Assembly (NCBI GenBank): GCA_002343685.1
Contig: DDRS01000009.1
Coordinates: 62,001-126,000 of the forward strand
Source: Thiobacillus denitrificans
Lineage (GTDB): Bacteria > Pseudomonadota > Gammaproteobacteria > Burkholderiales > Thiobacillaceae
Length of the DNA stretch: 64,000 nucleotides
Reading direction: 5' to 3'
Under the pieces are notes generated by a model that worked only from the letters and a program-made list of their open reading frames with translations, made no database searches and was not told the DNA's origin. Of this stretch, positions 26,341-36,788 are shown one piece after another. A program made the position numbers and the translations under genes. The first letter of the stretch is position 1; each line of letters starts with the position of its first letter.

Positions 26341-27322
26341 ACGATTGATTGCGCTCGCTGCGCTGCTTGCGCTCATGGGGGCAGGCGGACTGGCATGGTA
26401 TGGCAACCGGCCCTTGCAGATCGAGCCCCTGCCGAAGATGCTCAATGTGGTACCCGGCACGAATTTGCGCAGCCTGAGCGCCATGCTCGAACGCGAGGGC
26501 GTGGTCGGCAATGCGCAGGTGTTCTGGCTGCTTGGACGCATACTGGGCAAGGCCGGGACGCTCAAGGTGGGCGTGTATACCCTTGACAGACCGCTGACAC
26601 CGCTGGAACTGTACGCGATGATCCAGCGCGGAGAGGTCTCGCAGGCCATGGTGCAGTTCATCGAGGGCTGGAACTGGCGCGAGGTGCGTGCTGCGCTTGC
26701 CGCCCAGCCCATGCTGAAGAATGAAAGCGCCAGCATGAGCGATACCGAAATCCTGCAGGCCATCGGCGCCGGGGAGGATCACATCGAAGGACTGCTGTTT
26801 CCCGATACCTATTTTTATGCGCCTCATACCTCCGATCTCAGTGTGCTGCGCCGCGCCTATCGCCGGCAGCATGAGAAACTCATGGCCGCCTGGGAGACCC
26901 GTGCCCCCGGGCTGCCATACCGCACGCCGTATGAGGCATTGATCATGGCGTCGATCGTGGAAAAGGAAACCGGCGTGGCATTCGAGCGCCCCAGGATCGC
27001 CGGCGTCTTCCTGAACCGGCTCCGACTGGGCATGCGCCTGCAGACCGACCCCACCGTGATCTATGGCCTGGGCGAGCGCTTCGACGGCAACCTGCGCAAG
27101 GTTGATCTGCAGCGCGATACCCCATACAACACCTATACGCGCGCCGGGCTGCCGCCCACGCCCATCGCCATGCCGAGCGAGGCAGCCATCCAGGCTGCGC
27201 TCAATCCGGCCAGGACGGATGCGCTGTACTTCGTTGCGCGGGGCGACGGCACCCATGTATTCTCAAGCACGCTCGACGCGCACAACCGCGCGGTAAATCG
27301 CTACCAACGCTATCAACGATGA
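26324..27322 (+). CDS. mltG: Endolytic murein transglycosylase MltG
   Basis: 332 aa. Cuts nascent peptidoglycan strands at the inner membrane. One N-terminal transmembrane helix (about 7-25), a LysM-like region and the YceG domain with catalytic Glu213 in MASIVEKET. It overlaps pabC and tmk. Confidence 0.95.
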   Translation: MKTSIKRLIALAALLALMGAGGLAWYGNRPLQIEPLPKMLNVVPGTNLRSLSAMLEREGVVGNAQVFWLLGRILGKAGTLKVGVYTLDRPLTPLELYAMIQRGEVSQAMVQFIEGWNWREVRAALAAQPMLKNESASMSDTEILQAIGAGEDHIEGLLFPDTYFYAPHTSDLSVLRRAYRRQHEKLMAAWETRAPGLPYRTPYEALIMASIVEKETGVAFERPRIAGVFLNRLRLGMRLQTDPTVIYGLGERFDGNLRKVDLQRDTPYNTYTRAGLPPTPIAMPSEAAIQAALNPARTDALYFVARGDGTHVFSSTLDAHNRAVNRYQRYQR

Positions 27323-27930
27323 TCCACGGAAAATTCATCACGCTCGAAGGCGTTGACGGCGCCGGTAAAAGCACCCATCTGGGCTTCGTCGCCGACTGGC
27401 TGCGCCGGCAAGGCAGGGAGATCGTCGTCACCCGCGAACCGGGTGGTACCCCGCTCGGCGAGACCTTGCGTGAACTGCTGCTGCACCGTGACATGGATGC
27501 CGACACCGAACTGCTGCTGATGTTCGCCGCCCGGCAGCAACATCTGGCCGAACTGATCCAGCCTGCGCTTGCGCGCGGCGCTTGGGTCGTGTCCGACCGT
27601 TTCACCGATGCCAGCTACGCCTACCAGTGCGGCGGGCGCGGCATCGCCGCGGAACGGATCGCCGCGCTGGAAGCCTGGGTGCAACGCGGCTTTGCGCCCG
27701 ATCTCACCCTGCTGTTCGACGTGCCGCCCGACGTGGCGGAAGCGCGCCGCTCGGCTGCGCGACCCGCCGACCGCTTCGAACGCGAGGCCGACAGCTTCTT
27801 CAGTCGCGTGCGCAACGCCTATCTCGAGCGGGCACGGGCCGAACCCGCGCGTATTCGCGTGCTGGATGCGCGTCACAGTATCGCCGACCTGCAAGCCGAG
27901 ATCGGCGCATTGTTGAAGGAACTGGGGTGA
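27319..27930 (+). CDS. tmk: Thymidylate kinase
   Basis: 203 aa. Phosphorylates dTMP. GVDGAGKST P-loop at 10-18, TREPGGTPLGE substrate motif and DRF. Overlaps mltG and holB by 4 nt each. Confidence 0.96.
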   Translation: MIHGKFITLEGVDGAGKSTHLGFVADWLRRQGREIVVTREPGGTPLGETLRELLLHRDMDADTELLLMFAARQQHLAELIQPALARGAWVVSDRFTDASYAYQCGGRGIAAERIAALEAWVQRGFAPDLTLLFDVPPDVAEARRSAARPADRFEREADSFFSRVRNAYLERARAEPARIRVLDARHSIADLQAEIGALLKELG

Positions 27931-28910
27931 GCGCGCCCTATCCCTGGTTGGATGCGTCCTGGCAGCGATTGCTGGCGACCCGGGCGCACCCGGCGCAGGC
28001 CTTGCTGCTGGCGGGACCGCGCGGGGTGGGGAAAGGCGCGTTGGCGCGGGCATGGGCGCAAGCGCTGCTGTGCGAGGCGCCGCAGCCGAATGGCGCGGCC
28101 TGTGGCGAATGTCCGGCCTGCCACTGGTTCGGGACGGACGCGCATCCTGACTTCCGGCTGCTCACGCTGCAGGAGAAAACCGGCAAGGAGGGGGAAACCC
28201 GCATGGCGACCGCGATCGAGGTCGACCAGGCGCGCGAGGCGGTCGACTTCGTGCAGCTCTCCACCTACCGGGCGGGGTTTCGCGTGGTGCTGGTCGATCC
28301 GGCGGACGGCCTCAATCTGGCGGCGGCCAACGCACTGTTAAAGGTGCTCGAGGAACCGCCGTTAAATACGGTATTCGTGCTGGTTTCGGATCAACCGCGC
28401 CGACTGCTGCCGACCATACGCAGCCGCTGCACCCGGATCGACATCGGCCTGCCGCCGGCCGATCAGTCAGCGCAATGGCTGGCCGGGCAGGGTGTGGATG
28501 ACGCGATGGACCTGCTGGCGCTGTCCGGCGGTACGCCGCTCGACGCGCAGCGCTGGGCAGAGGGGGCCGAGCTGGACGAGCGGCGCGGCGTGCTGGAAGG
28601 CTTGGCAGATCCCGGCCGGCTCGATCCGGTCACCCTGGGCGAGCGCTGGAAGACGGTCAATCCGCAGATCTGGCACAACGTGGCATACAAGTGGCTGGGT
28701 GATTTGCTGTCGGTCAGGTTGCAGGGCAGCGTACAGTTCAACCGCGATTTTGCGGAAGTGTTGGTGCGATTGGGTGGCAAGGCCGATCTGGCTGGATTGC
28801 TGGCGCTTGACAGAACGCAGGCGAACGAAGGCCGAACGCTGGCGCATCCGCTCAATCGGGCGTTGCAGCTCGAGGCCTGGCTGATCCAGTACCGGCACCT
28901 GTTTGATTGA
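27927..28910 (+). CDS. holB: DNA polymerase III delta' subunit
   Basis: 327 aa from GTG at 27927, overlapping the tmk stop (GTGA). Clamp-loader subunit. AGPRGVGKGALA is a P-loop-like element and CGECPACHWF with an earlier Cys forms the zinc module. The frame is open further upstream through tmk, but that extension is not protein-like. Confidence 0.92.
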   Translation: MSAPYPWLDASWQRLLATRAHPAQALLLAGPRGVGKGALARAWAQALLCEAPQPNGAACGECPACHWFGTDAHPDFRLLTLQEKTGKEGETRMATAIEVDQAREAVDFVQLSTYRAGFRVVLVDPADGLNLAAANALLKVLEEPPLNTVFVLVSDQPRRLLPTIRSRCTRIDIGLPPADQSAQWLAGQGVDDAMDLLALSGGTPLDAQRWAEGAELDERRGVLEGLADPGRLDPVTLGERWKTVNPQIWHNVAYKWLGDLLSVRLQGSVQFNRDFAEVLVRLGGKADLAGLLALDRTQANEGRTLAHPLNRALQLEAWLIQYRHLFD

Positions 28911-28919
28911 AAAGGATCG

Positions 28920-29294
28920 ATGATGAATGCAGCAGTCAACGATGTCGCAGGACAGGTGCGCCCTGGCGTGCTATCCCTGTCCATCAAGGAAAAGTCCGCG
29001 CTTTTTGCCGCCTACATGCCATTCATCAAGGGCGGCGGACTGTTCATTCCTACCAACAAGCAATACAAGATGGGCGAGGAAGTGTTCATGTTGTTGACGC
29101 TGATGGACGATCCCGCCAAGCTGCCGGTGTCCGGAAAAGTGGTATGGGTGACGCCTTCCGGCGCCCATGGCAGCCGTACCCAAGGTGTGGGCGTGCAGTT
29201 CGCTTTCAACGAGAGCGGCAAGGCGGCGCAAAACAAGATTGAAGGTTTGCTCGGCGGTTCGTTAAAATCGGTGCGTCCCACTCACACCATGTAA
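28920..29294 (+). CDS. pilZ: PilZ-domain protein of type IV pilus biogenesis
   Basis: 124 aa (123 if the second ATG at 28923 is used). Single PilZ domain; GGLFIPTNKQYKMGEEVFMLLTLMDDP and KVVWVTP fit the pilus PilZ, which binds PilB/FimX and lacks the RxxxR c-di-GMP motif, also not seen here. The holB-pilZ-tatD order is typical of beta- and gammaproteobacteria. Confidence 0.9.
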   Translation: MMNAAVNDVAGQVRPGVLSLSIKEKSALFAAYMPFIKGGGLFIPTNKQYKMGEEVFMLLTLMDDPAKLPVSGKVVWVTPSGAHGSRTQGVGVQFAFNESGKAAQNKIEGLLGGSLKSVRPTHTM

Positions 29295-29320
29295 CGCCGT
29301 CTGCGGCGTTCCCGAGCCGC

Positions 29321-30091
29321 ATGTATATCGATTCCCACTGCCACATCAATTTCCCCGATCTCGCCGGCAAACTGCCGGAGGTCTTCGACCTGATGGCGGC
29401 CAACCAGGTGAGCCACGCGCTCTGCATCAGCGTGGAGCTGGAAAAATTCCCTGAAATCCGTGCGCTGGCCGAGGCGCATCCCAACGTCTATGCATCCGTG
29501 GGCGTGCATCCGGATCATGAAGACTGCACCGAGCCGACGGTGACGGAACTGGTCGCGCTGGCCAACCATCCCAAGGTGGTGGCGATCGGCGAGACCGGGC
29601 TGGATTATTTCCGCCTGACCGGCGACCTCGAATGGCAGCGCGAGCGCTTCCGTACCCACATCCGTGCCGCGCGTGCCTGTCGCAAGCCCTTGGTCATCCA
29701 TACCCGTTCCGCGGCCGACGACACCCTGCGCATCATGCGCGAGGAACAGGCGGGCGAAGCGGGCGGCGTGATGCACTGCTTCACCGAGAGCCTGGCGGTG
29801 GCCGAAGCGGCGATCGAGCTGGGGTTCTACATTTCGTTTTCCGGTATCGTCACCTTCAAGAACGCCGCTGCGCTGCGCGAAGTGGCAGCCTCCATTCCGC
29901 TGGAACGCATGCTGATCGAGACCGATTCGCCTTATCTGGCGCCGGTGCCGCACCGCGGGCAGACCAATCAGCCGGGATTCGTGAAGCATGTGGCGGAAGA
30001 AATCGCGCGGGTGCGTGGCATGACGGCCGAAGCGGTGGGTGAAGCCACGACGCGGAATTTCTTTCATCTGTTTGCCGCAGCCCGAGCCTGA
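29321..30091 (+). CDS. TatD-family metal-dependent hydrolase (YcfH-like)
   Basis: 256 aa TIM barrel. DSHCH (His6, His8), the GETGLDYF glutamate, IHTR, HCF and ETDSPYL metal ligands are all present. Members act as 3'-5' exonucleases or D-aminoacyl-tRNA deacylases. A small hairpin, AACGCCG-TCTG-CGGCGTT, lies in the 26-bp spacer after pilZ. Confidence 0.92.
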   Translation: MYIDSHCHINFPDLAGKLPEVFDLMAANQVSHALCISVELEKFPEIRALAEAHPNVYASVGVHPDHEDCTEPTVTELVALANHPKVVAIGETGLDYFRLTGDLEWQRERFRTHIRAARACRKPLVIHTRSAADDTLRIMREEQAGEAGGVMHCFTESLAVAEAAIELGFYISFSGIVTFKNAAALREVAASIPLERMLIETDSPYLAPVPHRGQTNQPGFVKHVAEEIARVRGMTAEAVGEATTRNFFHLFAAARA

Positions 30092-30175
30092 TTCCCCATT
30101 TCCGGTACTGCGCGGCCGAGACCCCCAACCCGGGGGCAAGAAATAGGAGCAAGCCTGGCTGGCTCGGCTCAAGTA

Positions 30176-30195
30176 GCTGGGGGCGCCCCCCCAGC
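30176..30195. other. GC-rich hairpin between convergent genes
   Basis: GCTGGGGG and CCCCCAGC pair across CGCC. A second small CCCCC/GGGGG hairpin lies at 30122-30136. Neither has a T tract, so if they end the tatD and downstream minus-strand transcripts they do so with Rho or as mRNA 3' ends. Confidence 0.4.
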
Positions 30196-30202
30196 CAAGG
30201 CG

Positions 30203-30706
30203 TCAGAGGCCGGCGGTTTCCAGTTCGAACTGGATTGCCTGGATGCCCGCGCGTGCGCAGGCCTCGTCCTGTTCGCCCGTTGCAGCGCCGGAGACGCCGA
30301 CCGCGCCGACGATGTTGCCGGCAGCCTCGATCGGCACGCCGCCAGCAGAAAACACGAGTCCTTCGACCTTGCCGACCGAGAACGGTTGGGTAAAACGATC
30401 AACCATTGCCGACGTGGCAGCGTTGAAGTTGACCGCCGTATAGGCCTTCTGCTTGCTGATCTCCAGGGTGATGCGCGGCGCCAGCGTGTCGCGCAATACC
30501 ACCATGGCATCGCCACTGCGATCGACCACGGTCACCCCGATCTGGATACCCTGCTTGCGGCAGGCCTCCATCGCGGCATGGGCGAGTTTTCCGGATGCCT
30601 CGACGGTGAGCCTGGGAATTTTGACGATGACGGGTTCTTCCGCGGCGATCGTAGGCGAGGCGAACAATACAGCACAGCTTGCAGCGATCAAAGGGAGTTT
30701 GCGCAT
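30203..30706 (-). CDS. Exported GlcG/HbpS-family haem-binding-like protein
   Basis: 167 aa from the ATG at 30706, chosen because GGAGGA lies just before it. A signal peptide (about 1-21, cleavage after PTIAA) implies a periplasmic location. The rest is the GlcG/HbpS fold: AMEACRKQGIQIGVTVVDRSGD and GGVPIEAAGNIVGAVGVSGA. HbpS members bind haem in redox sensing; others have no known role. No sensor kinase or glc operon is nearby. Confidence 0.85.
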   Translation of the reverse strand: MRKLPLIAASCAVLFASPTIAAEEPVIVKIPRLTVEASGKLAHAAMEACRKQGIQIGVTVVDRSGDAMVVLRDTLAPRITLEISKQKAYTAVNFNAATSAMVDRFTQPFSVGKVEGLVFSAGGVPIEAAGNIVGAVGVSGAATGEQDEACARAGIQAIQFELETAGL

Positions 30707-30818
30707 GGGATGTCCTCCAGTTGGTTGATGCGGGGAATGTGCTGCGGCCATCCGGAAAAGGCCGCAGGCAGCCATCTCTCTCCGTATGAAAGGATGCCAC
30801 ATACGGAGTGGAATCAGA

Positions 30819-31934
30819 CTATTGTCCGAAGAACGACTTCACTTTATCCATGAACGACTGTGCGCGGGGATTATTGTTGCGTCCCGGGCTCAAGTCATCA
30901 AACTCACGCAGCAGTTCGCGTTGGCGCTCGGACAGGTTCACCGGCGTCTCCACCAGCATGTGGCACATCAAATCGCCCGGCGCGTGGCTGCGCACGCCCT
31001 TGATCCCCTTGCCGCGCAGGCGGAACACCTTGCCTGACTGTGTTTCGGCGGGGATCTTGATCTTGGCGTGGCCGTCCAGCGTGGGAATCTCGACCTCGCC
31101 GCCGAGCGCGGCGGTGGCGAAGCTGATCGGCATTTCGCAATGCAGGTCGTCGCCGTCGCGCTTGAACACCGGGTGCTCCTTGAGGTGGATCACCACATAG
31201 AGATCGCCCGGCGGGCCGCCGTTGACGCCGGCTTCGCCTTCGCCGGCCAGACGGATGCGGTCCCCGCTGTCGACGCCGGCAGGAATCTTGACCGACAGCG
31301 TCTTGTGTTTCTTGACGCGGCCTTCGCCATGGCAGCTGGTGCAGGGGTCGGCCACCATCTTGCCGGTGCCGCCACAGCGCGGGCAGGTCTGTTGCACCGA
31401 GAAGAAGCCTTGCTGGATGCGGACCTGGCCGTGTCCACTGCAGGTGGTGCAGGTGGTCGGCTGGGTACCGGGCTTAGCGCCGCTACCGTGGCAGGTGCCG
31501 CATTCTTCCAGGGTGGGAATGCGGATCTTGGTCTCGGTACCGCGGGCACCTTCTTCCAGCTCGATTTCCAGGTTGTAGCGCAGATCGGCGCCGCGATAGA
31601 CACGGTCGCGACGGTTGCCGCCGCCCCCTCCGAAGATGTCGCCAAAGATGTCCGAGAAGGCGTCGGAAAACCCGCCGCCGCCAAAGCCGCCGCCCATGCC
31701 GGCCTGCTGGTCGATCCCGGCATGGCCGAACTGGTCGTAGGCGGCGCGCTTGTCCGAATCGGACAGGATTTCGTAGGCCTGCTTGGCTTCCTTGAATTTC
31801 TCCTCCGCGCTCTTGTCATCAGGATTGCGGTCGGGATGGTGTTTCATGGCCAGCTTGCGGTAGGCCTTCTTGATTTCTTCGTCCGAAGCGTTCTTGGTGA
31901 CGCCGAGGACTTCGTAGTAGTCGCGTTTTGACAT
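30819..31934 (-). CDS. dnaJ: Chaperone DnaJ
   Basis: 371 aa. J domain 1-70 with HPD, Gly/Phe-rich region about 76-105, four CxxCxGxG zinc repeats (CGTCHGSG, CTTCSGHG, CPRCGGTG, CTSCHGEG) and C-terminal substrate domains. It works with DnaK and GrpE, and is separated from dnaK by a terminator-like hairpin. Confidence 0.97.
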   Translation of the reverse strand: MSKRDYYEVLGVTKNASDEEIKKAYRKLAMKHHPDRNPDDKSAEEKFKEAKQAYEILSDSDKRAAYDQFGHAGIDQQAGMGGGFGGGGFSDAFSDIFGDIFGGGGGNRRDRVYRGADLRYNLEIELEEGARGTETKIRIPTLEECGTCHGSGAKPGTQPTTCTTCSGHGQVRIQQGFFSVQQTCPRCGGTGKMVADPCTSCHGEGRVKKHKTLSVKIPAGVDSGDRIRLAGEGEAGVNGGPPGDLYVVIHLKEHPVFKRDGDDLHCEMPISFATAALGGEVEIPTLDGHAKIKIPAETQSGKVFRLRGKGIKGVRSHAPGDLMCHMLVETPVNLSERQRELLREFDDLSPGRNNNPRAQSFMDKVKSFFGQ

Positions 31935-31972
31935 GTTGGGTGCAGTGAACGGTTAGCAGTGAGCAGAAAGGC

Positions 31973-32005
31973 AAAAAGCGGTGAACGGCTGTTGCCGCTC
32001 ACCGC
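31973..32005 (-). terminator. Intra-operon terminator between dnaK and dnaJ
   Basis: On the minus strand GCGGTGAGCGG, loop CAACAG, CCGTTCACCGC (one mismatch), then TTTTTGCC. It lies 18 nt after the dnaK stop and 39 nt before dnaJ. It would lower dnaJ relative to dnaK by partial termination, or protect the dnaK mRNA 3' end. Confidence 0.75.
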
Positions 32006-32022
32006 CCACCGTTTGCCGTATT

Positions 32023-33948
<1,926 letters not shown>

Positions 33949-33984
33949 GATGCGTTCCTTCTTAAAGAGATTGAATTGATTCGA

Positions 33985-34012
33985 ATGTGGGGGAGGCGGC
34001 GCCTATTTCAAG
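33985..34012 (-). promoter_or_regulatory. Sigma-32 heat-shock promoter of dnaK
   Basis: On the minus strand CTTGAA (34012-34007), 14-bp spacer, CCCCACAT (33992-33985), very close to CTTGAA-N13/14-CCCCATNT. It lies in the 70-bp grpE-dnaK spacer, so dnaK can be induced apart from grpE. Confidence 0.8.
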
Positions 34013-34018
34013 ACTGTT

Positions 34019-34540
34019 TCAGTCCTTGCCCTTGGCGACCATCACCAGTGCCGGCCGCAGCGTGCGGTCGTGCAGGCGGTAGCCTTTCTGCAGCACGGTG
34101 ACCACGGTATTGGCCGGCTGGTCGGACTCGACCATCTGGATGGCCTGGTGCTGGTGCGGGTCGAATTTCTCGCCCATCGGATTGATGTCGTTCAGGTTGA
34201 ACTTGCCGAAGGCGGCCACGAGTTGCTTCAGGGTCAGTTCGACGCCGTCCTTGAGGTTTTCCACGCTCGGCGAGTCGACCGCCAGCGCAGCTTCCAGGCT
34301 GTCCTTCACCGCCAGCAACTCATTGGCGAAGTTTTCCACCGCGAACTTCCGCGCCTTCTCCACGTCGTCCGCCGCGCGGCGGCGCATGTTCTCGGTCTCC
34401 GCCTTGGCACGCAGCCAGGCGTCGTGATGTTCGGCGGCCTGGAGTTCGGCCGCTTTCAGCATCTCCTCCAGGCTGGGCATGGTTTCTTTCTCGGCCTGGG
34501 TTGCGGCCGGGCTTGCATCGGTGTTGAGTTCGTCCTGCAT
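34019..34540 (-). CDS. grpE: Nucleotide exchange factor GrpE
   Basis: 173 aa from the ATG at 34540 (MQDELNTD). An upstream in-frame ATG would place the heat-shock promoter inside the gene, so it is rejected. A long N-terminal helix (about 25-85), then the beta domain with MGEKFDPHQHQAI and GYRLHDRTLRPALV. Confidence 0.95.
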   Translation of the reverse strand: MQDELNTDASPAATQAEKETMPSLEEMLKAAELQAAEHHDAWLRAKAETENMRRRAADDVEKARKFAVENFANELLAVKDSLEAALAVDSPSVENLKDGVELTLKQLVAAFGKFNLNDINPMGEKFDPHQHQAIQMVESDQPANTVVTVLQKGYRLHDRTLRPALVMVAKGKD

Positions 34541-34567
34541 GTGGGCTCCCAATTGGTACTGGCGAAG

Positions 34568-34595
34568 AACTGGGGACGAATGACCGGGATTCAAG
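34568..34595 (-). promoter_or_regulatory. Sigma-32 heat-shock promoter of grpE
   Basis: On the minus strand CTTGAA (34595-34590), 14-bp spacer, CCCCAGTT (34575-34568), with the grpE start 28 bp downstream. Same spacing as the dnaK promoter, which supports both calls. Confidence 0.85.
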
Positions 34596-34652
34596 GGGCT
34601 AAAGTCATTTTTTCTGCCCCTGCGGCGGGAAACCACGGATTCTGCATTCAAT

Positions 34653-34681
34653 TTGCCGGGCGTGGGCGCTTCCGGTATGAT
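34653..34681 (+). promoter_or_regulatory. Sigma-70 promoter of tRNA-Ser
   Basis: TTGCCG (34653-34658), 17-bp spacer, TATGAT (34676-34681). The tRNA begins 12 bp after the -10, leaving a leader of only a few bases. Confidence 0.78.
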
Positions 34682-34692
34682 GCGCCGCTCTC

Positions 34693-34783
34693 GGAGAGGT
34701 GGATGAGTGGTTTAAGTCGCACGCCTGGAAAGCGTGTTCAGGATAATATCCTGACGGGGGTTCGAATCCCCCCCTCTCCGCCA
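34693..34783 (+). tRNA. tRNA-Ser(GGA)
   Basis: 91 nt including encoded CCA. Class II tRNA with a long variable arm (TTCAGGATAATATCCTGA), acceptor stem GGAGAGG/CCTCTCC and anticodon loop CTGGAAA giving anticodon GGA. No integrase or direct repeat was seen at its 3' end. Confidence 0.96.
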
Positions 34784-34840
34784 GCATTCCCTTCATTTCC
34801 CCTATCAGCTTCCCTTAATCAGCGATAGAGACCGTAGGAC

Positions 34841-36154
34841 CTAGGTGTCGACGGCTCCCGGCTGGCGACCTCGGGTACATGCGGCAGCCCGGGCAAGCAG
34901 CAACGCACGTTCGCGCGCGTTGCGGGTGAGGGTGGCGGCGCGTTCGAACTCGGCACGGGCTTCGGCGATGCGGTCCAGGCGGGCCAGCAGATCGCCGCGT
35001 ACGCTCGGCAGCAGATGATAATTTTCCAGGCTGGGTTCGCCAAGCAAGGTGTCCACGATTTCCAGCCCAGCTATGGGACCAAAGGCCATGGCCACCGCCA
35101 CGGCGCGATTGAGCGTGACGACCGGTGAGGGGGCAACCTGGGCAAGCGCGTCATAGAGGGCGGCAATACGTGCCCAGTCGGTGACGTCGGCGGTGGCGGC
35201 ACGCGCGTGGCAAGCCGCAATGGCCGCTTGCAGGGTGTAAGGGCCTAGCGGGCCAGGCTGGGATTCGGCGCGCTCAAGCGCGGCCAGGCCGCGGCGGATA
35301 AGCAGAGGGTCCCAGCGCGCACGATCCTGGTCGAGCAGCAGAATGGGTTCGCCTTTCGCGTCGATGCGCGCGGCAAGCCGCGAAGCCTGAATTTCCATCA
35401 GGGCGACCAGGCCGTGAACTTCCGGTTCGGACGACATGAGTCCGGCGAGCACACGGCCCAGGCGCAGCGCCTCCTCGCACAGCGCCGGACGTACCCAATC
35501 GTCGCCTGCCGTGGCCGAATAGCCTTCGTTGAAGATGAGATACAGAACCTCGATCACCGACGCGAGACGGTCCGCCAGCTCCGCGCCACGCGGCACTTCG
35601 AACGGCACGTGCGCGGCCGCGAGCGTGCGTTTGGCGCGCACGATGCGTTGCGCAATGGTGACTTCTGGCTTGAGGTAGGCGCGTGCGATCTCGTCGGTGG
35701 AGAGACCGCCCATGATGCGCAGTGTCAGCGCGCTGCGCGCTTCGGGCGAAAGCACGGGGTGGCAGGCAGTGAAGATCAGGCGCAGCAGGTCGTCGCCCAC
35801 GTCGTCGCTGAGCGCGTCGTCGACTCGGTCATTGAAGTCGGCGGTAGCCATTGCGTGCTGTGCGTCGAGCTCGCGGCTGAGCTCCTCGTGTTTCGGCGCG
35901 GCCAGCTTCTCGTGACGCAGGTGATCGAGCGCACGGCGCTTGGCGGTGGTCATCAACCAGGCGCCGGGATTGTCCGGCACGCCTGTCGCCGGCCAGTGTT
36001 CCAGCGCGGCGACCAGCGCATCCTGCGCAAACTCCTCGGCCAGGCCGACGTCGCGCAGCATGCGTGCAACGCTGGCGATGACCCTGGCCGCTTCGATGTG
36101 CCAGATCGCCTCGATGGTCCGGGCGGCTTCGCTGCCCGGACTAGGCGTGCCCAT
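34841..36154 (-). CDS. ECF42-type RNA polymerase sigma factor with C-terminal TPR-like extension
   Basis: 437 aa. An N-terminal ECF sigma-2/sigma-4 module (about 15-190: AQDALVAALEHWP, AWLMTTAKRRALDHLR, LTLRIMGGLSTDEIARAYL), then a long extension beginning VLYLIFNEGYSAT, the hallmark of ECF42 sigma factors. These have no anti-sigma factor and are encoded beside YCII/DGPF proteins, as here. The ATG overlaps the stop of the VOC remnant by 14 nt, suggesting the sigma gene is translated as the last gene of the operon. The role in other species is poorly known (stress or antibiotic response). Confidence 0.9.
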   Translation of the reverse strand: MGTPSPGSEAARTIEAIWHIEAARVIASVARMLRDVGLAEEFAQDALVAALEHWPATGVPDNPGAWLMTTAKRRALDHLRHEKLAAPKHEELSRELDAQHAMATADFNDRVDDALSDDVGDDLLRLIFTACHPVLSPEARSALTLRIMGGLSTDEIARAYLKPEVTIAQRIVRAKRTLAAAHVPFEVPRGAELADRLASVIEVLYLIFNEGYSATAGDDWVRPALCEEALRLGRVLAGLMSSEPEVHGLVALMEIQASRLAARIDAKGEPILLLDQDRARWDPLLIRRGLAALERAESQPGPLGPYTLQAAIAACHARAATADVTDWARIAALYDALAQVAPSPVVTLNRAVAVAMAFGPIAGLEIVDTLLGEPSLENYHLLPSVRGDLLARLDRIAEARAEFERAATLTRNARERALLLARAAACTRGRQPGAVDT

Positions 36155-36404
36155 AGGCCTGTTTCAGCGCGGCAATATCAAGCTTGGTCATCGGCAGCAG
36201 CGCCTGCATGACCCGACTGGTGCGGTCGGCATCGGGGTCGTTCATCATGTCGCCCACTATGCGCGGCACGATCTGCCAGGGCAGGCCGAATCTGTCCTTG
36301 AGCCGGCCGCATTGCACAGGTGCGCCGCCGTCGCCCGTGAGCGGGTCGATTTCGTCCTGCGTATCGCAGTTGACGATAGAGTATGCATGGATTTCCCCCG
36401 GGCT
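36141..36404 (-). pseudogene. Truncated VOC/PhnB-type protein, C-terminal fragment
   Basis: The frame ending at TAG 36143-36141 reads YSIVNCDTQDEIDPL, then QCGRLKDRFGLPWQIVP, then DRTSRVMQALLPMTKLDIAALKQAY. This is the C-terminal half of a PhnB/3-demethylubiquinone methyltransferase-like VOC protein. Going upstream the frame meets TGA at 36407 with no start codon between, and the N-terminal half is absent. A deletion that joined it to the neighbouring DUF1428 gene region is likely. It is too short for the usual caller in this frame. Confidence 0.8.
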
Positions 36405-36415
36405 TCATGGTGGTC

Positions 36416-36775
36416 TCAGAGGCTGATCAGGGTCTTGAATCCGCCCCAGAACATACGCTCGCCGTCGAAGGGCAGGGCCGCCGGATCCATCATGCTGCCC
36501 AGGCGCGGGTCGGCCATGACTTTTTTATTGATGCGGTCGCGGTCCTTGCGGGATTTGTACACGATCCAGGCAAATATCACGGTTTCGCCGTCCTTGAGCT
36601 TCACGCTCTGCGGGAACGACGTGTGCTTGCCAGGCTGGACGTCGTCGGCAAGGCATTCGATGTATTCGAGCGCGCCGTGCTCGCGCCATATCTTGCCTGC
36701 CTTGCGGGCCATGCGACGATAGGCCGCCAGATTGGCGGTGGGAACGGGGAGGACGAAACCGTCTACGTAGGGCAT
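36416..36775 (-). CDS. DUF1428 family protein (YbaA-like)
   Basis: 119 aa from the ATG at 36775, set by AAGGAG six bases before it. MPYVDGFVLPVPTANLAAYRRMA and a C-terminal MFWGGFKTLI are typical of DUF1428, a ferredoxin-like fold related to YCII/ABM proteins with no known reaction. Member of the ECF42 operon; it begins 13 nt after the VOC gene upstream. Confidence 0.88.
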   Translation of the reverse strand: MPYVDGFVLPVPTANLAAYRRMARKAGKIWREHGALEYIECLADDVQPGKHTSFPQSVKLKDGETVIFAWIVYKSRKDRDRINKKVMADPRLGSMMDPAALPFDGERMFWGGFKTLISL

Positions 36776-36788
36776 GGACATCTCCTTG

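Noticed and set aside
36178..36408. A 76-codon minus-strand frame starting MKPGGNPC
   Set aside because: The frame one base over carries the real VOC-like C-terminus; this one is its shadow despite having an ATG.
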